63,533 nucleotides of DNA from Paenibacillus sp. MMS18-CY102 (GCF_009789195.1 NZ_WSTC01000034.1:1-63533), one strand, 5' to 3'. Numbered from the stretch's first letter, positions 49,130 to 59,299 are shown. Notes: generated by a model not told the origin, from the sequence alone. Program-made: numbers and translations.

Positions 49130-49987
49130 ATGAAGGGGAAGTTACGGACTCAAGGACTGGCTGCGCTCTGTGCACTGCTGTTGTTATCGTCCGCACCAGG
49201 TGGCGTGGATGCAGCAAGCAGCAACCCGGCACCAGCGCCGGCGAAGGACTTATTGAAGGAGAACAATCTAGACATCGCTTACGCCAATACCAAAGGAACA
49301 ATGCTGCTCAGCCTCGGCCTAACGAAGGCGGATGATGCGGAGCGGTATATGCGCGCAATCTGTGAGCCAAACAAACCTTTCGCGATTGTACATTCCGGCT
49401 ATCAGGCAGGCGATGGCAAAGGAACGGGGCGCCAGACCGCAGCGAACTTCACCCATGAGGCCGGAGCTTTGTTCTACACCATGTGGGGCAGCAAAGCCGC
49501 CAATAACCAGTCCTGCATCATCTCTACAACCGAAGCATGGTCGGGCTATACGTTCTTGCCTTACAAAACAGCCAAGGGCGAGAAGCTGTCCGGAGTAACT
49601 GTGAAGCGCATTGAAAAGATACGGCAGCGAAAAGCCATCCAGCATGAACGCATTGGAACGATCGGCAAGGACACTGTCGTGGCCGTCGTCCAGTTTGAGC
49701 CTCGCAAAGGCGAAAATCCGCTAGCAGGAATAGTGCTGGTCACGCCTGACACGACGATTCTGCTTGATCTGCCCGGCAATAACGATTCAAATTCAACTTG
49801 GCGGGTCGACGACGGCGGCGTTATTGAAGCCAGCCAATTCCGCGTGATCGCCTCAGCCAAAGCAGCTAGCGGGTATGCGCTGGGGTTGGAGTGGTTTGGT
49901 GCGGAGGGCAATTCCATCTACGTACTGAAACAAACGGGGCGGCGCTTCGAGCAAGTCGAGCATCAAGGGCGCTATATGTCTCCATAA
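49130..49987 (+). CDS. Secreted protein of unknown function
   Basis: 285 residues with a typical Sec signal peptide (QGLAALCALLLLSSAPGGVDA-AS) and no lipobox, so likely secreted or loosely attached. Mature part is hydrophilic with no repeat and two Cys residues (AICEPNK; QSCIIS) that could form a disulphide. No family recognised. ATG 49130 has GGGAGGA 7 bases upstream; other in-frame ATGs at 49115 and 49124 are too near. It is 140 bases upstream of the VanW gene in the same direction. Confidence 0.8.
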   Translation: MKGKLRTQGLAALCALLLLSSAPGGVDAASSNPAPAPAKDLLKENNLDIAYANTKGTMLLSLGLTKADDAERYMRAICEPNKPFAIVHSGYQAGDGKGTGRQTAANFTHEAGALFYTMWGSKAANNQSCIISTTEAWSGYTFLPYKTAKGEKLSGVTVKRIEKIRQRKAIQHERIGTIGKDTVVAVVQFEPRKGENPLAGIVLVTPDTTILLDLPGNNDSNSTWRVDDGGVIEASQFRVIASAKAASGYALGLEWFGAEGNSIYVLKQTGRRFEQVEHQGRYMSP

Positions 49988-50125
49988 CCTCGGCCAAAGC
50001 GATTAAACGTAACTGCCCGTGCAACTCTTGATCAACAATAGGCAAGTTTGTGCCGCATGCCTGCATATGTTGGTCAAGTGGACTTGGGCTTGGGTCAGTC
50101 GATTAGAGGAGGGCATGATGTCAAA

Positions 50126-51595
50126 ATGAAACGGATGCACATCGTATTCACGGTTGTGTTAGGCTTGCTGCTGCTCGCCTCCATCGGTTGGGGAGCACTA
50201 TGGATGTACGCTAAGGGAACGGATGTGCCTGATGGCGTGATCGCTGCCGGCATTCCAATCGGCGGCATGGATATTGACGAAGCAGTCGCAGTGGTATCGC
50301 AATACGCGACGAGCTGGGAGCAGCAACAGGCGATCGTCAAAGCAAATGGCCAAAGCGGCGATGACCGCGCTTGGACGTTAAAGGAGCTCGGATATTCGGC
50401 AGATGTGAAGGAGGTCCTCGCAGCGCTGGAGCAGCTTCGCAAAGGATCGATTGTTGAGCGGGCGCGCTATCGGCATGATTTTGCCCCGAAGCTTGATGCA
50501 ACATTCTCAGCCCATACGGACGTACTGGCGAATACATTAAAGAAAGAATGGGGCTGGCTAGAGAAGAACGAACCGGTAAATGCGACCCGCACAATTACAG
50601 CTAATGACCGCGTCGTCTACACGCCGCATCAGGTCGCTTATCGAGTAGATCGAGCTACGATTCAAGCCAAAATAGAAGAATGGGCAAGGCACACCCAAAC
50701 CAAGCCGCCAGCAAACCAAGTGGAGATCGCTAAGCTGGCGCAGCAGAAGCTCGAGGTCCCGCTCCCGATCAAGGAATTGGAACCGGAGGTTACACTGCAG
50801 AAGCTGGAGGCAGAAGGCATCGACCGCATGATTATGTCCTTCACGACGGATTTTGCGTCCAGTGCAGCAGGGCGGGCCTACAACGTCACAGCGACAGCCA
50901 AGACACTTAACAATATAGAGCTGGCACCAGATGAAGTATTCGATTATGGCAAGATTGTCTCGGCAACAGAGAAAAAATTAGGCTATCGCGAAGCGCCCGT
51001 CATTCAAAACGGCAAGCTTGTCCCCGGCGTCGGCGGGGGCATCTGCCAAGTATCCAGCACTTTATATAATGCCGTTATTCGGGCGGGCATTGATATCGTC
51101 GAGCGGCGCAACCATTCCCTCCCCGTCTCCTACTTGCCGATTGGCCAGGATGCGACGTTCGCGGATGGGGCAATTAACTTCCGATTCCGCAATTCGACAG
51201 GCAAGCATCTCATTATTCGCACCGTCGTTGAGAATCGGAAGCTGACCGTCAAGCTGTTCGGAACGATGCCGGACGATGTCCGGTATGATGTTGAATCGGT
51301 CAAGGTGAAAACGATCGAGCCTACGGTGAAGGAAGTCGTGAGCGACCAGGTACCCGCCGGTGGCCGTCTCATTCTGCAACAAGGCAAGGTTGGCTATATC
51401 GTCGAGACCTACCAAACATACTTCAAAGACGGCGTCGAGGTGTCCCGCAAGCGCTTGTCCCGCGACACGTACAAAGCGCAGCCAACAATGGTCGGCATCG
51501 GCCAAGGCGCAACGCCAAAGGACGGAAAAGGTCCAGGCGCGCCTATTGGGAACGAGCCGGACAATGCCATCATCGAGGATGGCGTCGGCGCGTAA
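50126..51595 (+). CDS. VanW-family protein with PG-binding and G5-like domains
   Basis: 489 residues. N-terminal TM (IVFTVVLGLLLLASIGWGAL), then two YoaR-like putative peptidoglycan-binding repeats, then the VanW domain with YNVTATAKTLNNIELAPDEV, GGGICQVSSTLYNAVIRAGI and NHSLPVSYLPIGQDATF. The end resembles a G5 domain (VSDQVPAGGRLILQQGKVG). VanW proteins occur in cell-wall or vancomycin-related loci, but the molecular function is not known. ATG 50126 has GAGGAGGG upstream. The end is followed by a terminator-like hairpin at 51763. Confidence 0.9.
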   Translation: MKRMHIVFTVVLGLLLLASIGWGALWMYAKGTDVPDGVIAAGIPIGGMDIDEAVAVVSQYATSWEQQQAIVKANGQSGDDRAWTLKELGYSADVKEVLAALEQLRKGSIVERARYRHDFAPKLDATFSAHTDVLANTLKKEWGWLEKNEPVNATRTITANDRVVYTPHQVAYRVDRATIQAKIEEWARHTQTKPPANQVEIAKLAQQKLEVPLPIKELEPEVTLQKLEAEGIDRMIMSFTTDFASSAAGRAYNVTATAKTLNNIELAPDEVFDYGKIVSATEKKLGYREAPVIQNGKLVPGVGGGICQVSSTLYNAVIRAGIDIVERRNHSLPVSYLPIGQDATFADGAINFRFRNSTGKHLIIRTVVENRKLTVKLFGTMPDDVRYDVESVKVKTIEPTVKEVVSDQVPAGGRLILQQGKVGYIVETYQTYFKDGVEVSRKRLSRDTYKAQPTMVGIGQGATPKDGKGPGAPIGNEPDNAIIEDGVGA

Positions 51596-51762
51596 GCCGC
51601 ATAGGAGTATAGAAAACAACGGCGCATACGATGGGCTGGGCATTGAATAAGCATTATAACAAGCAATGGAGCGAGCAATGGAACGAGCATTGGAATGAAC
51701 AACGGAATGAGCTTAGCTATTTACCCTTATGCGGCGGAATGAATCGAGCTGGGCTCTTCTGC

Positions 51763-51812
51763 GAATAGGCTTGCGGCCGTGCATCTGCACGGCGCGGCCT
51801 ATTTCTTCTTCT
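51763..51812 (+). terminator. Hairpin terminator between vanW gene and the toxin-like gene
   Basis: AATAGGC...GCCGTGCA-TC-TGCACGGC...GGCCTATT forms a long interrupted stem followed on the plus strand by TTTCTTCTTCTT. It overlaps the 3' end of the convergent toxin-like gene and may terminate both transcripts. Confidence 0.65.
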
Positions 51813-51888
51813 TATGAAAGGCTAGCACTGTCACGATAAGCATCGCGAACGAAATCATTAGCGTCAGCGCTTGGTACACCTCCATCAT
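51799..51888 (-). CDS. Putative holin-like type I toxin (Hol_Tox family), 29 residues
   Basis: Open frame MMEVYQALTLMISFAMLIVT followed by VLAFHKKKK: one hydrophobic helix with a short acidic N terminus and a run of four Lys at the C terminus. This matches the small putative holin-like toxins of Bacillota type I toxin-antitoxin systems. AAGGGGGTGGG precedes the tandem ATGs. On the minus strand the ribosome site is locked in a hairpin with a GAAA loop (51893-51907), typical for such toxins. An RNA antitoxin is expected, but was not located with certainty. The convergent vanW gene lies 200 bases away. Confidence 0.75.
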   Translation of the reverse strand: MMEVYQALTLMISFAMLIVTVLAFHKKKK

Positions 51889-51892
51889 CCCA

Positions 51893-51907
51893 CCCCCTTT
51901 CGGAGGG
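51893..51907 (-). promoter_or_regulatory. Ribosome-site-sequestering hairpin of the toxin-like mRNA
   Basis: On the minus strand CCCTCC-GAAA-GGGGGT pairs five or six bases, closing the Shine-Dalgarno sequence in a GNRA-type loop. A GC-rich hairpin GCGGCCGG-CTAT-CCGGCCGC (51917-51936) lies just upstream in the same leader. Confidence 0.6.
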
Positions 51908-51957
51908 CCTCAGCTTGCGGCCGGCTATCCGGCCGCCTTAGATCCGCCTGTCCCCCG

Positions 51958-51963
51958 ATTATA
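51958..51963 (-). promoter_or_regulatory. Extended -10 promoter of the toxin-like gene
   Basis: TGCTATAAT on the minus strand (TGn extended -10) 70 bases before the ATG, without a clear -35. Gives a leader of about 63 bases with two hairpins. Confidence 0.5.
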
Positions 51964-52006
51964 GCAACATTCAACTAAAATAGGAACACATGTTCGCAAA
52001 AATAGG

Positions 52007-52043
52007 AAAAAAGAACGCTCTGCCGATAAGGCAAAGCGTTCTT
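52007..52043 (-). terminator. Terminator of the arginine operon
   Basis: On the minus strand GAACGCTTTGCC-TTATC-GGCAGAGCGTTC then TTTTTT. It lies 70 bases after the argH stop. Confidence 0.85.
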
Positions 52044-52111
52044 CAGTATGAGCCTGCTCGATGAGCAACTCATGTTTATCGTATATCGATGAACCGCAAG
52101 CGGGTCAATCA

Positions 52112-53536
52112 TCAGCTTGACTTGCGGCTTTTCTCCACGAATTCCGTAACCCAAGCTGCCGTTGCCTCTAAATCGCTCTCCGCGCGTGCGATCGCTTCGG
52201 TTACTTGCGGCGTCGCCGTGCCACCGTATACGTTACGGGCATTCACGACATTCTCCGGCTGCAGCACCGAGTAGATGCGGTCGTCGAACAATGGCGAGAA
52301 CTGCTTGAACTCTTCCAGCGTCAGGTCGAGCAAGTATTTGCCCTGCTGGATGCAGTACAGCACCGTTTTGCCGATAACCTCATGCGCTTGGCGGAATGGC
52401 AGGCCTTTGCCTACGAGGAAGTCTGCGATGTCTGTTGCGTTCGAGAAATCTTGGTTCACGGCTTGGCGCATCGTTTCTTTGTTCACCTTCATCGTCGCAA
52501 TCATCGGAGCGAACAATTGAAGCGCGCCTTGCAGCGTACGAACCGTGTCGAACATGCCTTCTTTGTCTTCCTGCATGTCCTTGTTGTACGCGAGCGGCAG
52601 CGACTTGAGCACCGTCAAGAGACCCACGAGGTTGCCGTACACACGGCCTGTTTTGCCGCGTACAAGCTCTGGCACGTCCGGATTTTTCTTCTGTGGCATA
52701 ATGCTGCTGCCTGTGCAGAAAGCGTCATCCAGCTCGACAAAATGGAACTCCGTACTCGACCAGAGGATCAGTTCCTCTGACAGGCGGGACAGATGCATCA
52801 TGATGATCGACGCATGGGACAGGAATTCAAGGATGAAGTCACGGTCGCTTACCGCGTCCAGGCTATTCTCATACACGCGGTCGAAGCCAAGCTGCTTGGC
52901 AACAAAATGGCGGTCGATCGGGAACGTCGTGCCCGCGAGCGCGCCTGCGCCCAGCGGCAGCGTGTTGATGCGCTTGTAGCTGTCTTGCAGGCGCTCCGCA
53001 TCACGGCCGAACATCGACACGTACGCCATCAGGTGATGGGCGAACAGAATCGGTTGCGCGCGCTGCAAATGCGTGTAGCCCGGAATAATCGTATCGATGT
53101 TCGCTTTCGCTTGCTCGATGAGCGCCGATTGCAGCTTGTGCAGCAGATCAACGAACTCAACGACACGCTTGCGCAGGTACAAGTGCATGTCGGTCGCCAC
53201 TTGGTCATTGCGGCTGCGTCCCGTATGAAGCTTGCCGCCGACAGGGCCGACATCGTCGATCAGCGCTTTCTCGATATTCATGTGAATATCTTCGTCCGCG
53301 ATTGCATATTCCCAATCTCCGCGCTTAATGCGCTGGAGCACGCGGTGCAAGCCGTCCTTGATCGTGTCTACGTCGTCAGCAGGCAGGATGCCTTGCTTGC
53401 CGAGCATCGTGACGTGTGCCACGCTTCCTTGCACATCCTCTTCCGCCAGCTCTTTGTCAAACGTAATGGAAGCCGTATATTCCTCAACCAGTTGGTCGGT
53501 TTTTTTCGTAAAACGTCCGCCCCACAATTTGCTCAC
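52112..53536 (-). CDS. argH: Argininosuccinate lyase ArgH
   Basis: Last step of arginine synthesis: argininosuccinate to arginine and fumarate. 474 residues with the fumarase/aspartase signature [20 protein letters not shown], conserved start [20 protein letters not shown] and [14 protein letters not shown]. The start is GTG 53536 with GAGGAG upstream; the open frame reaches further but is not coding. The 128-base spacer after argG holds two hairpins (53537-53664 region), which may tune expression. It is the final gene of the operon. Confidence 0.97.
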   Translation of the reverse strand: MSKLWGGRFTKKTDQLVEEYTASITFDKELAEEDVQGSVAHVTMLGKQGILPADDVDTIKDGLHRVLQRIKRGDWEYAIADEDIHMNIEKALIDDVGPVGGKLHTGRSRNDQVATDMHLYLRKRVVEFVDLLHKLQSALIEQAKANIDTIIPGYTHLQRAQPILFAHHLMAYVSMFGRDAERLQDSYKRINTLPLGAGALAGTTFPIDRHFVAKQLGFDRVYENSLDAVSDRDFILEFLSHASIIMMHLSRLSEELILWSSTEFHFVELDDAFCTGSSIMPQKKNPDVPELVRGKTGRVYGNLVGLLTVLKSLPLAYNKDMQEDKEGMFDTVRTLQGALQLFAPMIATMKVNKETMRQAVNQDFSNATDIADFLVGKGLPFRQAHEVIGKTVLYCIQQGKYLLDLTLEEFKQFSPLFDDRIYSVLQPENVVNARNVYGGTATPQVTEAIARAESDLEATAAWVTEFVEKSRKSS

Positions 53537-53664
53537 GTTGTAACACTCCTCTTCGTCCTTATACACAGAAATAAGAGTCGTCGATTTCGACCCTTATCCC
53601 TGTTTCGTGCCTATACGTATCGTGAACCCGCGCGGCCGAGTAGCGCACCACGCGGGAAATTGAA

Positions 53665-54900
53665 TTACTTGTTGTTTTGCTCAACGCCGGAAGAAACTTT
53701 CAATCGCAGTGCATTCAGGCGGATGAAGCCTGTTGCATCGCCTTGGTCATACGCTTGCGTAGGGTCGGCTTCCATCGTAGCGATGTCTGGGTTGTACAAG
53801 CTCACTGGGCTTTGCACGCCAGCGCCGATGACATTGCCTTTGTACAGCTTCAGGCGAACGACGCCCGTCACGTTCTTCTGGCTTTCTTGTACCAATGCTT
53901 GCAGCGCAAGGCGCTCTGGCGCGAACCAGAAGCCGTTGTAAACGAGCGTAGCATATTTCGCGATCAAGCCGTCACGAAGGTGCATAACGTCGCGGTCCAT
54001 CGTGAGCGACTCCATTTTGCGATGGGCCGTGAACAGGATCGTGCCGCCTGGCGTCTCGTATACGCCGCGGCTCTTCATGCCGACGAAACGGTTCTCCACC
54101 ATGTCGACACGGCCGATGCCGTGCTTGCCGCCAAGCTCGTTTAGCTTGTCCATTACGCCCAGCGGGCTCAGGCGCTCGCCGTTCAGCGCGACGCAGTTGC
54201 CTTGCTCGAACGTCAGTTCAACATACTCGGATTGGTCTGGCGCGTCCTCTGGCGAAACGCTCAATACGTACATATCTTTGCAGGAATCCGCGCTTGGATC
54301 GAACCAAGGATCTTCCAGCATGCCGCTCTCAAAGCTGATGTGCAGCAGGTTGCGGTCCGTGGAGTAAGGCTTCGATGCCGATGCCGTTACCGGAATGCCA
54401 TGCTTCTCGGCGTAAGCGATCATCTCTGCACGGCCTGGGAATTGTGCGCGGAACTCTTCATTGCGCCATGGCGCGATTACTTGAATTTCTGGTGCAAGCG
54501 CAGCAGCCGTCAGCTCGAAGCGAACTTGGTCGTTGCCTTTGCCCGTTGCGCCGTGCGCGATTGCCGTTGCGCCTTCTGCACGGGCGATCTCAACCATGCG
54601 CTTCGCGATGAGCGGACGCGCGATGGACGTGCCGAGCAGGTATTGGCCTTCATACAGCGCGCCTGCTTGGAACATAGGATAGATGAAGTCGCTTGCGAAC
54701 TCTTCCGTCAGGTCGTCGATGTACACTTTGGATGCGCCGGTTGCAAGTGCTTTTGCCTCAAGGCCGTCCAACTCTTCCCTCTGGCCGATATCCGCTGTGA
54801 AGGCGATGATCTCTGCGTCGTATGTTTCTTTGAGCCATTTCAAAATAACCGATGTGTCCAAGCCGCCCGAGTAGGCAAGCACGATTTTCTCTTTTGCCAT
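53665..54900 (-). CDS. argG: Argininosuccinate synthase ArgG
   Basis: Joins citrulline and aspartate using ATP to give argininosuccinate. 411 residues. The N-type ATP pyrophosphatase loop is [18 protein letters not shown] near the start, and [40 protein letters not shown] and [12 protein letters not shown] are family blocks. Starts with an ATG at 54900 with GGAGCG upstream. Lies 64 bases after argF on the same strand. Confidence 0.98.
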   Translation of the reverse strand: MAKEKIVLAYSGGLDTSVILKWLKETYDAEIIAFTADIGQREELDGLEAKALATGASKVYIDDLTEEFASDFIYPMFQAGALYEGQYLLGTSIARPLIAKRMVEIARAEGATAIAHGATGKGNDQVRFELTAAALAPEIQVIAPWRNEEFRAQFPGRAEMIAYAEKHGIPVTASASKPYSTDRNLLHISFESGMLEDPWFDPSADSCKDMYVLSVSPEDAPDQSEYVELTFEQGNCVALNGERLSPLGVMDKLNELGGKHGIGRVDMVENRFVGMKSRGVYETPGGTILFTAHRKMESLTMDRDVMHLRDGLIAKYATLVYNGFWFAPERLALQALVQESQKNVTGVVRLKLYKGNVIGAGVQSPVSLYNPDIATMEADPTQAYDQGDATGFIRLNALRLKVSSGVEQNNK

Positions 54901-54964
54901 GATTGCTAACGCTCCTCTATGATCGATAATGTCGTAGAAATCTGAAATCTATAGGTTAACAGGC

Positions 54965-55921
54965 TTACATAATTGCAGCCATGATTGCTTTCTGCGCGTG
55001 CAGGCGGTTCTCTGCTTGGTCATAAATGATCGAGTGCTTGCCGTCGATAACGCCCTCGCTCACTTCTTCGCCGCGGTGTGCTGGCAGGCAGTGCATAAAC
55101 AGGTAGTCGCTCTTCGCGTACTTCGTGAGCTCCTCATTCACTTGGTAGTTCGCGAACGCGATTTCGCGTTCCTTCTGCTCCGCCTCGAAGCCCATGCTCG
55201 CCCATACGTCGGAGTAAACGATGTCCGCGCCTTCGATCGCTTCACGCGGATCGCGGCACACATGGATTTGCGAGCCCGTGCCCGCAGCTACAGCCTTCGT
55301 CTGTGCGACGATGTCTGGATCTGCCTCGTAGCCTTCTGGCGACGCGACGGACATGTTCATGCCGAGCTTGGCAGCGCCCATGAGCAGCGAGTGCGTCATG
55401 TTGTTGCCGTCGCCGATGTAGGCGATTTTGAGCCCTTCAAGGCGCCCTTTGTGCTCAAGAACCGTCTGGTAATCGCACAGCGCTTGGCAAGGATGCGCCG
55501 CATCCGTCAGGCCGTTGATGACCGGAACCGTTGAGCTGCGGGCCAGATCGATGACGATCTTGTGCGCGAACGTACGGATCATGATGCCGTCGAGGTAACG
55601 CGACAACACTTGGCCTGTGTCCCAAATCGGCTCGCCGCGACCGATCTGCAAGTCATTGCGGCTTAGGAACAGCCCTTGGCCGCCCAACTGGTAGATGCCG
55701 ACTTCAAACGATACGCGCGTACGCGTCGAAGACTTCTCGAATACCATGCCGAGCGTTTTGCCCTTCAGCGGCTGGTAAACTTCGCCCGCTTTGTGCTTCT
55801 TCTTAATATCGATAGCCAGATCGATCAGGTAACGGACTTCTTCCGGCGCGTAATCTGCCAGTGCGAGAAAGTCGCGGCCTTTGAGCGAAAGAGCCAATTC
55901 TTCATTCAACGTATGCTGCAT
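54965..55921 (-). CDS. argF: Ornithine carbamoyltransferase ArgF
   Basis: Converts ornithine and carbamoyl phosphate to citrulline. 318 residues. Carbamoyl-phosphate motif KSSTRTRVSFEVG, LTDAAHPCQALCDYQT and the C-terminal YLFMHCLPAHRGEEVSEGV identify it as an OTCase rather than ATCase. It is placed between argD and argG, 38 bases downstream of argD. carA and carB, which supply carbamoyl phosphate, are not in this operon. Confidence 0.98.
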   Translation of the reverse strand: MQHTLNEELALSLKGRDFLALADYAPEEVRYLIDLAIDIKKKHKAGEVYQPLKGKTLGMVFEKSSTRTRVSFEVGIYQLGGQGLFLSRNDLQIGRGEPIWDTGQVLSRYLDGIMIRTFAHKIVIDLARSSTVPVINGLTDAAHPCQALCDYQTVLEHKGRLEGLKIAYIGDGNNMTHSLLMGAAKLGMNMSVASPEGYEADPDIVAQTKAVAAGTGSQIHVCRDPREAIEGADIVYSDVWASMGFEAEQKEREIAFANYQVNEELTKYAKSDYLFMHCLPAHRGEEVSEGVIDGKHSIIYDQAENRLHAQKAIMAAIM

Positions 55922-55959
55922 GAATCGTACCCCCTACTTCTTATATAGTAAACTCTGCC

Positions 55960-57183
55960 TTAGCGGCCGTTAAGCAGCTCTGCCAGGATTGCAACCGCTT
56001 GGTCGATTTCCTCTTTGGTAACGAGCAAATTCGGCAGCAGGCGCAATACATTCGGTCCAGCGGAAAGCACGAGCAACCCCTTGCCTTGCGCTTCTGTAAT
56101 GATCGCTCCAACCGGCTCCGCACATTCGATGCCAATCAGCAAGCCGAGCCCGCGCACATCCTTAACAAAATCATTATGCTTCAGCTTCGTACGAAGCTGT
56201 TCCATCAAATATTCGCCCTGCTGCGCAGCACGCTCTGCCAGGTTTTCCTCAAGCACCGTCTCAAGCGTCGCCTTGACCGCAGCCGTCGCAATCGGCGTGC
56301 CGCCGAACGTCGAACCGTGGCTGCCTGGACCGAACGCTTCGCGAAGCTGCTCCTTGCAGCCCATTGCGCCAACCGGGAAGCCACTTCCGAGCCCTTTGGC
56401 CATCGTGAAAATGTCCGGCTCGATGCCGTAGTGCTCATGTGCGAATAGCTTGCCTGTGCGTCCCATGCCCGTCTGGATCTCGTCGACGATCAGCAGCACG
56501 CCGCGTTCGCGGCACAGCTTCACGAGACGGTGCAGATAAGCCGGATCGACCGGCAACACGCCGCCTTCCGCTTGAACGATCTCCAGCATCACAGCTGCCG
56601 TCTTGTCCGTCACAGCCGTTTCCAGCGCAGCCAAGTCATGCAGCGGGATGTATTTGAACCCTTCTGGCAAAGGCGCGAAGCCTTCCTTCACCTTCTCTTG
56701 CCCCGTCGCTGTCAGCGTTGCCAGCGTCCGTCCGTGGAACGACTGCGCGAACGTAACGATCTCATAACGGCCGTTGCCCAGCACCAACTGCTGATAACGG
56801 CGTGCCAGCTTGATCGCCGCCTCGTTCGCTTCCGCACCAGAGTTGCAGAAGAATACCGCATCCGCACTGCTATTCGCCGTAATGAGGCGCGCCGCATCTT
56901 CTTGATTCGGAATGTGGAACAGGTTCGACACATGCCACAGCTCGTCCAGCTGCTTCACGAGCGCTTCCTTCACGCGCTTCGGCGCATGGCCCAGATTCGT
57001 AACGGCGATGCCGCTTACGAAGTCGAGGTATTTGGTCCCTTTATCGTCCCAGACCCAGCTTCCTTCGCCCTTCACGAGCGAGATTGGAAATCTTGCATAC
57101 GTCGGGAGCAGCGCGTCCGTTACGCCTGCTTGTCCATTCTGTTGCCCGCTCGCTGCTGCGGCTTGCTTCACCGCTTCGCTCAT
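55960..57183 (-). CDS. argD: Acetylornithine aminotransferase ArgD
   Basis: PLP enzyme of the fourth arginine step. 407 residues. Motifs: FCNSGAEANEAAIKLARRYQ, VTFAQSFHGRTLATL, LLIVDEIQTGMGRTGKLFAH and the PLP Lys in FTMAKGLGSGFPVGAMGC. The ATG at 57183 has GAGGGG upstream; an ATG at 57201 is also in frame. The N-terminal 15-20 residues (AVKQAAAASGQQNGQAG) are an extra tail before the family start. Confidence 0.96.
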   Translation of the reverse strand: MSEAVKQAAAASGQQNGQAGVTDALLPTYARFPISLVKGEGSWVWDDKGTKYLDFVSGIAVTNLGHAPKRVKEALVKQLDELWHVSNLFHIPNQEDAARLITANSSADAVFFCNSGAEANEAAIKLARRYQQLVLGNGRYEIVTFAQSFHGRTLATLTATGQEKVKEGFAPLPEGFKYIPLHDLAALETAVTDKTAAVMLEIVQAEGGVLPVDPAYLHRLVKLCRERGVLLIVDEIQTGMGRTGKLFAHEHYGIEPDIFTMAKGLGSGFPVGAMGCKEQLREAFGPGSHGSTFGGTPIATAAVKATLETVLEENLAERAAQQGEYLMEQLRTKLKHNDFVKDVRGLGLLIGIECAEPVGAIITEAQGKGLLVLSAGPNVLRLLPNLLVTKEEIDQAVAILAELLNGR

Positions 57184-57250
57184 ATGAACTACCCCTCTCA
57201 CTTGCCTAAAATAATCAAAACGCTATCGCCCGCAAGCGCTCATTCTAGCC

Positions 57251-58027
57251 TTAGCGCACGATCCGCGTGCCTACGTTGCCTTCGAGCACCGCGCGCGTCA
57301 ACACGCCCGGCTCCTCGCCTTTGACGATAACGACCTCGCTCACGCGCCCTTGAATGCATTGAATCGCTGCGCGCACCTTCGGAATCATGCCGCCGTAGAT
57401 TTCACCGCTCGCGATCATCGCCTCAATCTGCTCCACCGTTACCGTCGGAAGCACAACCTTCTCGCCATTCATAATGCCAGGCACGTCGGTCACAACGATC
57501 ATTCGCTCAACACCCAGATGCGAAGCAACTGCGCCCGCCGCCGTGTCGGCGTTGATGTTGTACCGCTGCGCGGCATCGTCGATGCCAATCGGCGCGATAA
57601 CTGGAATATAGCCCATCGCCATAACGCCTTCGATAACCGCAGCATTCACGTCCGTTACGTCACCGACAAAGCCGATTTCCGCACTGTTCGCAACCGGCTT
57701 CGCCTGAATCAGCTTGCCGTCTACGCCCGACAGCCCGAGCGCCTTGGCGCCGTTATGCTGGATTTTGCGCACAATCTCCTTATTAATCCGCCCAGCCAGC
57801 ACCATCTCGACGACGTCGAGCACTTCATCATTCGTCTTGCGCAAGCCATTTATGAACTCCGACTCGATGCCGAGCTTGCCAAGCGTATCATTAATGGCAG
57901 GTCCGCCTCCGTGCACGATGACCGGACGAACGCCCGACTGCTGAAGCTCCCTTAGTTCCGCAAAAAAGCTGTCCGGCAGCGCCGCGAGCGTACTGCCGCC
58001 ACATTTCATTACAAACCGCTGTTCCAT
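57251..58027 (-). CDS. argB: Acetylglutamate kinase ArgB
   Basis: Phosphorylates N-acetylglutamate in the second committed step, a typical point of control. 258 residues: RFVMKCGGSTL at the start, VIVHGGGPAINDTLGKLGIE, FINGLRKTNDEVLDVVEMVL and INADTAAGAVASHLGVERMI. Short and lacking the N-terminal arginine-sensing helix of hexameric forms, so feedback inhibition by arginine is unlikely here (inference). 27 bases after argJ. Confidence 0.97.
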   Translation of the reverse strand: MEQRFVMKCGGSTLAALPDSFFAELRELQQSGVRPVIVHGGGPAINDTLGKLGIESEFINGLRKTNDEVLDVVEMVLAGRINKEIVRKIQHNGAKALGLSGVDGKLIQAKPVANSAEIGFVGDVTDVNAAVIEGVMAMGYIPVIAPIGIDDAAQRYNINADTAAGAVASHLGVERMIVVTDVPGIMNGEKVVLPTVTVEQIEAMIASGEIYGGMIPKVRAAIQCIQGRVSEVVIVKGEEPGVLTRAVLEGNVGTRIVR

Positions 58028-58054
58028 AAGTTGTCCGTTCTCCCCGTTCTGCGC

Positions 58055-59299
58055 TTACGTCCGGTAAGCGGCATTGATGCGCACGTAATCGTACGTCAGG
58101 TCGCAGCCCCAAGCCGTTGCCGCCCCTTCGCCCATATGCAGGTCTACACCGATGACAACCGTGTCGCCTTTCAGGTATTCAAGCGCAGCATCCTCGTCAA
58201 AGCCGATTGGACGAGACTGCTCAAGCGTCACGATGTCGCCCAAACGGATGTCGACCGTGTTCGGGTTTACCGGTTGCCCCGCACGCCCAACAGCCGCAAT
58301 AATGCGTCCCCAGTTCGCGTCCGCGCCGAATACGGCGGATTTTACGAGCGAGGAGCCGATGACCGTCTTCGCAATCGCTTGTGCAGCGTCGTCACTTACC
58401 GCGCCGCGCACTTGCACCTCGACGAGCTTCGTCGCGCCTTCGCCGTCGCGGGCAATTGCCTTCGCAAGCACTTCGCATACATAACGCAAGCCAGCTGCAA
58501 AAGCGTCCCAGCCTGCATGGGCAGGCGTCAGCGCCGTATTGCCCGCAAGTCCGCTAGCCATCGCAACCAGCATGTCGTTCGTGCTCGTATCGCCGTCGAC
58601 CGTGATCATGTTGAACGTCAGGTCCGTCGCCCGGCGAAGCAATTGCGTCAGTTCTTCGCTGCCAATGGCCGCATCCGTTGTGACGAAGCCGAGCATCGTC
58701 GCCATGTTCGGGTGAATCATGCCGGAGCCTTTAGCCGCACCTGCGATGTGGACAACTTGTCCATCAAGCTCAAGGCGTACACATACGGCCTTCTCGACCA
58801 AGTCCGTTGTCAAAATCGCTTGGTTAAAATCAGCCGCGCCCTGCGCACCGTCCGCCAGCTTCGTTGAAAGCCTGCCGATGCCATCGCGTACACAATCCAT
58901 CTTCAAGTTTTCGCCGATTACACCCGTCGATGCGACAGCGATATGAGCCGCTGGCACGCCGATTGCTTCCGCGAACTTCGCGCGCATCTCGTAGGCGTCA
59001 GCATCGCCTTGCTCGCCTGTGCATGCGTTCGCGTTGCCGCTGTTTACAATAACGCCGCGCAGCAGCCCTTCCTCGCCAATGCTGTCCTTCGTGACGCGGA
59101 TTGGCGCCGCTTGGAACACGTTCGTCGTGTAAACGCCAGCAGCCGATGCCGGCACTTCACAAATAATCGCGCCAAGGTCGTGGCGCGTTGTTTTTTTCAA
59201 GCCGCAATGCAGGCCGCCTGCTTGGAAGCCGCGGGGCGTCGTGATGTGTCCGTCCGCCACGGCTTCGAATGCTGCGGGTTGTCCGATTCCTTGTGCCAT
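58055..59299 (-). CDS. argJ: Bifunctional ornithine acetyltransferase/N-acetylglutamate synthase ArgJ
   Basis: Recycles the acetyl group from acetylornithine to glutamate; bifunctional members also use acetyl-CoA. 414 residues. The self-cleavage site is in KGSGMIHPNMATMLGFVTTD, where the Thr after NMA is the nucleophile that starts the beta chain; GGLHCGLKKTTRHDLG and GEQGDADAYEMRAKFAEAIG are family blocks. ATG 59299 has AAAGGAG 8 bases upstream. The 393-base gap from argC contains a large inverted repeat. Confidence 0.96.
   Translation of the reverse strand: MAQGIGQPAAFEAVADGHITTPRGFQAGGLHCGLKKTTRHDLGAIICEVPASAAGVYTTNVFQAAPIRVTKDSIGEEGLLRGVIVNSGNANACTGEQGDADAYEMRAKFAEAIGVPAAHIAVASTGVIGENLKMDCVRDGIGRLSTKLADGAQGAADFNQAILTTDLVEKAVCVRLELDGQVVHIAGAAKGSGMIHPNMATMLGFVTTDAAIGSEELTQLLRRATDLTFNMITVDGDTSTNDMLVAMASGLAGNTALTPAHAGWDAFAAGLRYVCEVLAKAIARDGEGATKLVEVQVRGAVSDDAAQAIAKTVIGSSLVKSAVFGADANWGRIIAAVGRAGQPVNPNTVDIRLGDIVTLEQSRPIGFDEDAALEYLKGDTVVIGVDLHMGEGAATAWGCDLTYDYVRINAAYRT

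Noticed and set aside
54202-54909. Open frame of 235 codons on the plus strand across argG
   Set aside because: Antisense to an intact argG, Cys- and Arg-rich, no family pattern.
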